From the NCBI GenBank assembly GCA_022823105.1, contig JAJDXU010000137.1, positions 1-10,341 of the forward strand: 10,341 nt of DNA, in the 5' to 3' direction. This document shows positions 6,462 through 10,341 of this stretch, piece by piece; positions within the stretch are counted from its first letter, which is position 1; each line of letters opens with the position of its first letter. Both the position numbers and the translations under genes were made by a program. The notes under the pieces were generated by a model. The model saw only the letters and a program-made list of their open reading frames with translations, searched no databases and had not been told where the DNA came from. Source of the stretch: Dehalococcoidia bacterium (GTDB taxonomy: Bacteria > Chloroflexota > Dehalococcoidia > Lucifugimonadales > UBA3495).

Positions 6462-6509
6462 ATTCCAACCCCCCATTCTCCCGCCGCTACCATCGCCAGG
6501 AGGAACCCC

Positions 6510-8801
6510 ATGACCACATCCGTCCAGCCTGAACAGCAATACCGTGTCATCGGCACCCGCCCCGTGCGCCACGACGGTGTCGACAAGGTGACCGGAGCCG
6601 CCCGCTACGGTGCAGACATCAACCTGCCGGGCATGCTCCACGCGCGGATGCTGCGCAGCCCCCACAGTCACGCTCGCATCCGCAGCATCGACACCAGCAA
6701 GGCCGAAGCGGTGCCCGGCGTTGTTGCCGTCGCTACCGCCGCTGACTTCCCGATCATCGAGAACCGCATGATTGACTTCGCCGAGGTTCAGGGCAACGCC
6801 CGCATGATCGCCGAAAACCTGCTGGCCAAGGACAAGGTCCTCTATGTTGGGCACGCCGTGGCCGCCGTCTGCGCCACCAGCCCCCACATCGCCATGGAAG
6901 CCATGAAATTGGTGGAGGTGGACTACGAGGTGCTGCCCACCGTCCTGACCTGGCGCGATGCCATGGCCGAAGGCGCGCCCCTCCTCCACGAGGACATGAC
7001 CACCTACTTCCGCATGGAACGGTTCGCTCGCGGCGACGATACCGGCGTCAAGAGCAACGTTGCCGGACATATTCAGCACAAGGTCGGCGACGTTGATGAG
7101 GGCTTCGCCGAAGCCGACATCGTCATCGAGCGGGAATTTGACACCCAGACCGTGCACCAGGGCTACATCGAGCCCCATGTCTCCACCGCAATGTGGTCCG
7201 CCGACGGCCGCGTCACCGTCTGGACCAGCACCCAGGGCATCTTCAACGTCCGCGCCCAGACCGCCGCCATCATCGGCGTCCCCGAAGGCCAGGTGAAGGT
7301 CGTGCCCATGGAAATCGGCGGCGGATTCGGCGCCAAGGGCATCACCTACACCGATCCCGTGGCCGCCGTCCTGTCCAAGAAGACGGGCAAGCCGGTCAAG
7401 GTCGCCATGGATCGCACCGACGTCTTTGTCGGCAGCGGCCCCGCTTCCGCCACTTTCATGCGCTGCAAGATGGGCGTCAAGAACGACGGCACCATGGTCG
7501 CCGGCCAACTCTACATGGTCTACGAAGCCGGCGCATACCCCGGCTCTCCGGTGGGCGGCGGCGCGCTCACCGGCTTTGGTCCCTACAAGATGGACCACAT
7601 GCTGGTGGATGGCTATGACGTCGTCTGCAACAAGCAGAAGGTGCAGGCCTACCGCGCCCCGGGCCAGCCTCAGGTCGCCTTCGCCGTGGAAGCCGTGGTT
7701 GACGAACTGGCCGAGATCCTTGGTAGGGACCCCATGGAACTCCGCATGCAGAACGCCGTCCAGGAGGGCGACCGTATGCCCAATGGCGTTCCCCACCGCG
7801 TCTTCGGTTGCCGCGAACTGGAAGAGGCCATGCTGAACAGCGACCACAACCGGACCCCGCTGGAAGGCCCCAACCGCGGCCGTGGCATCGCCGTCGGTTT
7901 CCGCTGGCAGGCCGGCCAGGCCTCATCGGCCACCATCAACGTCAATTCCAACGGCACCCTGAACCTCATCACCGGCTCCGTTGACATCGGTGGCACCCGC
8001 ACCGCCGTCGCCATGCAGGTCGCCGAAACCCTGGGCATCGACATCGACCAGATTGCGCCCACCGTGGTGGACACCGACACCGTCGGCTGGACCGCCTCCA
8101 CCGGCGGCAGTCGCATCGCTTTCGACACCGGCCTCGCTGCCATCGCTGCCGCTGAAGACCTGCGCGACCAGATGGCCCAGCGCTGCGCTATGGTCTGGGA
8201 AGTCGAGCCCGATCAGGTCGAGTTCGCGGACGGGGTGTTCACCTGCACCACCACCGAGGAGAGCATGACCATCGCCGACGCTGCCAGCCGCATGATGCGC
8301 ACCGGCGGCCCGCTCACCGCGTCGGCCTCTGCCACGTCCACCGGCGTGGGTCCGATCTTCGCCGGCAACATCATCGACGTCGAGGTGGACCCTGAGACTG
8401 GCAAGGTCGACATCCTGCGCTGTACCGCCTTCATCGACTCTGGAACCTCGGTCCACCCCAGCTACGTCGAGGGCCAGATGCAGGGAGGTACGATGCAGGG
8501 CATCGGCTGGGCGCTATCCGAGGACTACACCTACGCCCCCGACGGGACCATGCTCAACTCAACCTTCCTGGACTACCGCATGCCCACCGCTCTCGATATG
8601 CCCATGATCGACACGGTGGTCATCGAGGTCCCGAACCCGCGCCATCCCTACGGACTGCGCGGAGTCGGAGAGGCCCCCATCATCCCGCCTCTGGCCGCAT
8701 TGCACAACGCTGTCTACCATGCCACCGGCGTACGGGTGAACAAGTTGCCCCTGTCTCCCACCAGCGTCCTCGAGGCCATTCAGGACGCCAAAGGCGGATA
8801 G
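6510..8801 (+). CDS. Xanthine dehydrogenase family molybdopterin-binding subunit (aerobic-type molybdenum hydroxylase)
   Basis: Large catalytic subunit that hydroxylates a carbon centre using the Mo-molybdopterin cofactor, 763 residues and complete. The a/b hammerhead domain is at about 20-130 (KVTGAARYGADI), followed by the two cofactor-binding domains. Visible motifs are TSTQ (Gln242), YIEPH (219-223), GGGFGAKG (270-277), AYRAPGQPQ (380-388), DIGGTRTAVAMQ (492-503) and GVGE with catalytic Glu721. Compared with bovine xanthine oxidoreductase, the Glu after GGFGGK (Glu802) is Gly277 and the stacking Phe of FRGFGGPQ (Phe914) is Pro384, so a purine substrate is unlikely. CoxL's AYRCSFR is absent, so it is not CO dehydrogenase. 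No signal peptide is seen, so it is probably cytoplasmic. AGGAGG (6498-6503) lies 6 nt before ATG. Such enzymes need iron-sulfur and FAD partners, and none is in the window. Confidence 0.93.
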   Translation: MTTSVQPEQQYRVIGTRPVRHDGVDKVTGAARYGADINLPGMLHARMLRSPHSHARIRSIDTSKAEAVPGVVAVATAADFPIIENRMIDFAEVQGNARMIAENLLAKDKVLYVGHAVAAVCATSPHIAMEAMKLVEVDYEVLPTVLTWRDAMAEGAPLLHEDMTTYFRMERFARGDDTGVKSNVAGHIQHKVGDVDEGFAEADIVIEREFDTQTVHQGYIEPHVSTAMWSADGRVTVWTSTQGIFNVRAQTAAIIGVPEGQVKVVPMEIGGGFGAKGITYTDPVAAVLSKKTGKPVKVAMDRTDVFVGSGPASATFMRCKMGVKNDGTMVAGQLYMVYEAGAYPGSPVGGGALTGFGPYKMDHMLVDGYDVVCNKQKVQAYRAPGQPQVAFAVEAVVDELAEILGRDPMELRMQNAVQEGDRMPNGVPHRVFGCRELEEAMLNSDHNRTPLEGPNRGRGIAVGFRWQAGQASSATINVNSNGTLNLITGSVDIGGTRTAVAMQVAETLGIDIDQIAPTVVDTDTVGWTASTGGSRIAFDTGLAAIAAAEDLRDQMAQRCAMVWEVEPDQVEFADGVFTCTTTEESMTIADAASRMMRTGGPLTASASATSTGVGPIFAGNIIDVEVDPETGKVDILRCTAFIDSGTSVHPSYVEGQMQGGTMQGIGWALSEDYTYAPDGTMLNSTFLDYRMPTALDMPMIDTVVIEVPNPRHPYGLRGVGEAPIIPPLAALHNAVYHATGVRVNKLPLSPTSVLEAIQDAKGG

Positions 8802-8829
8802 TAGGTTCGGCAATTAGGCGTAAAACTCA

Positions 8830-8852
8830 GGGGCGGGTTTCAAACCCGCCCT
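8830..8852. repeat. Palindromic repeat after the molybdenum hydroxylase gene
   Basis: GGGCGGGTTT-C-AAACCCGCCC at 8831-8851 is a near-perfect 21-bp palindrome (10-bp arms, 1-nt centre), 29 nt after the stop codon. It shares GGGGCGGGTTTCA exactly with 1081-1093 and the closing CCCGCCC arm as well. On the plus strand it is followed by TCTACTTTG, not a U run, so termination would be weak. A small separate palindrome CTTTG-CAAAG lies at 8856-8865. Confidence 0.7.
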
Positions 8853-8873
8853 CTACTTTGCAAAGCAGAAACA

Positions 8874-9497
8874 ATGGAAACGTACAGTATTCCTGACGGC
8901 TATACCGTTTGGTACGATGCCGCCGAAAAATTGAACGATGCTGCCGACTCGTCGCAGGATTGTCTATCGGTGCTATGCATCCTTTCCGGTATCGGTGCGT
9001 GGGAAATCACCAACGAGCAGGGGCACGTCTATCGGGCTCCCGTTGATGATGAAGAATCCGCACAGCTGACGGAAACAAGAGCTATGCCAGTGGAATCGTA
9101 CGCCGCCGGCGATAACCGGCTTCCTACACTGGTAGCGCGGCGCTTCGGGCTGGGCGAAGTCTTCATATTTCGAAATGCCGGCTATTTGTTGCAGGGAGAT
9201 AACATCATCGACCGGAAGGTTTTCCGACTATCGTCGGGCGAGTCCGGCGAAGCAACAATATCCCGAACGACACTGCGGGAAATTCTGGAAGAAGGCGGCG
9301 ATGACGACACTTACTGGAAGCATCTGGAATGGCGACATTTGCAAGTCGTCGTCGATTCGGTCGGTGGGCAAAGTGATCGGTTCCGATTGCTGTCAGAAAT
9401 ATTTCGCCGGAAAGCGGATGCCCAGATGGACGCGAAGACTTTCATTCCACAAGGTGATCAATTCGCAGACTCGGACTTCGTGGGCTTGAACTTCTAA
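8874..9497 (+). CDS. Hypothetical protein, 207 residues
   Basis: I do not recognise this protein. It is acidic and appears soluble, with no signal peptide or membrane segment. The N-terminal half looks beta-rich and moderately hydrophobic (SVLCILSGIGAWEIT at about 32-46, GLGEVFIFRNAGYLL at about 92-106). The C-terminal half is charged and probably helical, with an EEGGDDD stretch near 138-144. The start ATG has no clear ribosome site, only A-rich sequence and the palindrome CTTTGCAAAG, so translation may be weak or the start uncertain; the next in-frame Met is residue 71. Codon use is less GC-biased than its neighbour: 24 of the first 42 codons end in G or C, against 31 of the 40 codons after the start in the molybdenum hydroxylase gene. 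This hints at recent acquisition or relaxed selection. It lies 72 nt after that gene, beyond a palindrome, so an operon link is doubtful. Confidence 0.65.
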   Translation: METYSIPDGYTVWYDAAEKLNDAADSSQDCLSVLCILSGIGAWEITNEQGHVYRAPVDDEESAQLTETRAMPVESYAAGDNRLPTLVARRFGLGEVFIFRNAGYLLQGDNIIDRKVFRLSSGESGEATISRTTLREILEEGGDDDTYWKHLEWRHLQVVVDSVGGQSDRFRLLSEIFRRKADAQMDAKTFIPQGDQFADSDFVGLNF

Positions 9498-9542
9498 AAC
9501 GTCACCGCGGCGAATCACAACGCGCCCCTGCGCCTTCCCTGC

Positions 9543-9551
9543 TGGTATAAT
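9543..9551 (+). promoter_or_regulatory. Extended -10 promoter of the small coiled-coil protein
   Basis: TGG-TATAAT combines a consensus -10 with the TGn extension. No convincing -35 is seen about 17 bp upstream, where the sequence is GC-rich. Transcription would start near 9558, about 20 nt before ATG 9579, with GGGAG at 9563-9567 as ribosome site. The design matches the promoter at 5647-5655. Confidence 0.6.
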
Positions 9552-9578
9552 CGCCCGAAACAGGGAGTTGGATAGTTT

Positions 9579-9962
9579 ATGACGGTTGAAGTGCCGTTCT
9601 CTTTCATCATCGCGCTTTCTACGGTCAACAGCGGCGCGATAATTGCCTTTGTGGGCATCGTGGTGTTTATGGCATTGCGGCTGGGTCGTCTGCCCACCCG
9701 TCAGGAGCACAACGAGTTGCGGGCCGAGTTGAAGGAAGACATCGCGGAGTTCCGCCGGGAACATAAGGAGGACATGGCGGAGTTCCGCCGGGAACATAAG
9801 GAGGACATGGCTCGGCTCGGTCAGGAACTCCGGGATGAGTTCCGCCGCAGCCACCAGCAGATCATGCTGGCGCTCGTGAACCATTCCCATCGGGAAGAAG
9901 GGCAGGCAGTTTTCACTCTGCCGCCGGATCTCGAAACGACGCCCGCCCCTGCCGATAATTAA
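9579..9962 (+). CDS. Small membrane-anchored hendecad coiled-coil protein
   Basis: 127 residues of no named family that I recognise. A hydrophobic segment at about 9-34 (IIAFVGIVVFMALRL) is followed by a basic turn and a highly charged helix at about 41-100, then a short Pro-rich tail. Core residues fall at 47, 51, 55, 58, 62, 66, 69, 73, 77, 80, 84 and 88, a regular 4-4-3 spacing. That is an 11-residue (hendecad) coiled coil rather than a heptad one, with His62 and His73 in core positions. Two periods (EDMAEFRREHK type) come from the 33-bp tandem repeat. The basic residues after the membrane segment suggest a cytoplasmic coil, so it may be an oligomeric membrane scaffold; the function is unknown. 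It has its own promoter at 9543-9551. The GGGAG ribosome site is 11 nt from the ATG, a little long. The stop codon overlaps that of the convergent neighbour. Confidence 0.75.
   Translation: MTVEVPFSFIIALSTVNSGAIIAFVGIVVFMALRLGRLPTRQEHNELRAELKEDIAEFRREHKEDMAEFRREHKEDMARLGQELRDEFRRSHQQIMLALVNHSHREEGQAVFTLPPDLETTPAPADN
9738..9803 (+). repeat. 33-bp tandem repeat, two copies, within the coiled-coil gene
   Basis: Units 9738-9770 and 9771-9803 differ at a single base (GACATC versus GACATG, giving Ile or Met), and a 7-bp start of a third unit (GACATGG) follows. The unit is in frame and encodes 11 residues, exactly one hendecad, so copy-number change would lengthen or shorten the coil without a frameshift. 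Near identity suggests a recent duplication. Confidence 0.9.
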
Positions 9963-10341
9963 CGGCGCGGCTCCAAATAGTCGCTCAGCATCAAGAGGTT
10001 CTGTTGCAGTTGCGGCGCCAACGTCGTTCCACCGGTTGAAAGCATGAGGAGCAGCCGTAACTGCGCTGCCAGGTCCGCCGCCAACTCGCGCTTGGCATCC
10101 TGCACGGTGTCCGCCGCTATGGGGACCCGCAGGCCGTTCAGAGGCAGCGCCTTCTTGGATTCGGCTGCCCAGTACTGATCCAGGCTGTCAATGATCACCA
10201 GCGGGATGTCTTTCTTCAGTACGAAATAAGCATCCGGCGGGCTGTCCGCCGGCGTCAGCACGTCCGTGAATACCCGGGTGACGTCGCTGTGGCTGATGTG
10301 AAAGGTCGCGGCATTGGGTTGGCTGGTGGACGTGTTGCTCC
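9959..10341 (-). CDS. C-terminal part of an unrecognised protein, cut by the right edge
   Basis: The minus-strand frame ends at TAA (9959-9961) and is open, without a stop, to the window edge, giving about 126 visible residues. A GTG at 10261 could be a start, but no ribosome site precedes it and the upstream residues (SQPNAATFHISHSDVTRVF) look like normal coding sequence, so I take the gene to begin outside the window. The visible part has a short beta-like stretch (AYFVLKKDIPLVIIDSLDQYW) and a C-terminal leucine-rich helix (ELAADLAAQLRLLLMLS). I see no membrane segment and recognise no family. It converges on the coiled-coil gene, with a 4-bp overlap. Confidence 0.6.
   Translation of the reverse strand, partial: SNTSTSQPNAATFHISHSDVTRVFTDVLTPADSPPDAYFVLKKDIPLVIIDSLDQYWAAESKKALPLNGLRVPIAADTVQDAKRELAADLAAQLRLLLMLSTGGTTLAPQLQQNLLMLSDYLEPRR

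Noticed and set aside
6219..7847. Minus-strand open frame of 542 codons opposite the Nudix and molybdenum hydroxylase genes
   Set aside because: It spans two well-supported genes on the other strand. The predicted protein is a Gly/Asp/His/Val-rich shadow typical of high-GC third positions.
8856..8865. CTTTGCAAAG palindrome as an operator for the 207-residue gene
   Set aside because: It is only 10 bp and no promoter was found beside it. Too short to call, so noted only within the neighbouring repeat.
9738..9803. CRISPR-like or phage-type repeat
   Set aside because: The repeats are direct, adjacent, in frame and have no spacers. They encode a coiled-coil period.

Overview
This is a bacterial window of high GC content. 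It combines a family 5 (peptide/nickel/opine type) ABC uptake locus with tandem lipoprotein binding proteins, a molybdenum hydroxylase large subunit, a Nudix hydrolase and GC-rich palindromes at gene ends. I infer a Chloroflexota genome of the SAR202/Dehalococcoidia kind, because such genomes are rich in these transporters and in paralogous molybdopterin oxidoreductases. No marker gene is present, so the taxonomy is only an inference.

Left half (1-5335, all minus strand). Read 5'->3' on the minus strand, the order is binding lipoprotein A (5335-3398), binding lipoprotein B (3015-1114), a DppB-type permease (1024-68) and the first 13 codons of a second permease (39-1, cut by the window edge). 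A and B are close paralogues. Their 530-residue cores have equal length, but their membrane tethers differ completely: Gln/Pro/Ala in A, Gly/Ser then Pro/Thr in B. Each gene appears to have its own promoter of the same design, TTGACA-17 bp-TAAAAT, and a leader of about 190 nt. Each is followed by a GC-rich hairpin without a U tract, which could raise the level of the binding proteins above that of the permeases.

Middle (5336-8801). A 361-bp divergent intergenic region separates gene A from a plus-strand pair. The first gene of the pair is a Nudix hydrolase with the NUDT6/NUDT7-type N-terminal domain. The second, 48 bp downstream, is a complete xanthine-dehydrogenase-family molybdopterin-binding subunit. 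It keeps the catalytic Glu but lacks the purine-binding residues of true xanthine dehydrogenase and the CO dehydrogenase motif. No iron-sulfur or FAD subunit is present in the window.

Right end (8802-10341). After a palindromic repeat comes an unrecognised 207-residue gene with weaker GC bias. Next is a small membrane-anchored protein with an 11-residue (hendecad) coiled coil encoded partly by a 33-bp tandem repeat. It converges on an unrecognised minus-strand gene that runs off the window, and the two stop codons share one TTAA.

I saw no tRNA, rRNA, CRISPR array, transposase, phage gene or recognisable defence system. The most unusual signals are regulatory (the duplicated promoters, operators and leaders) and the unusual active site of the molybdenum enzyme.
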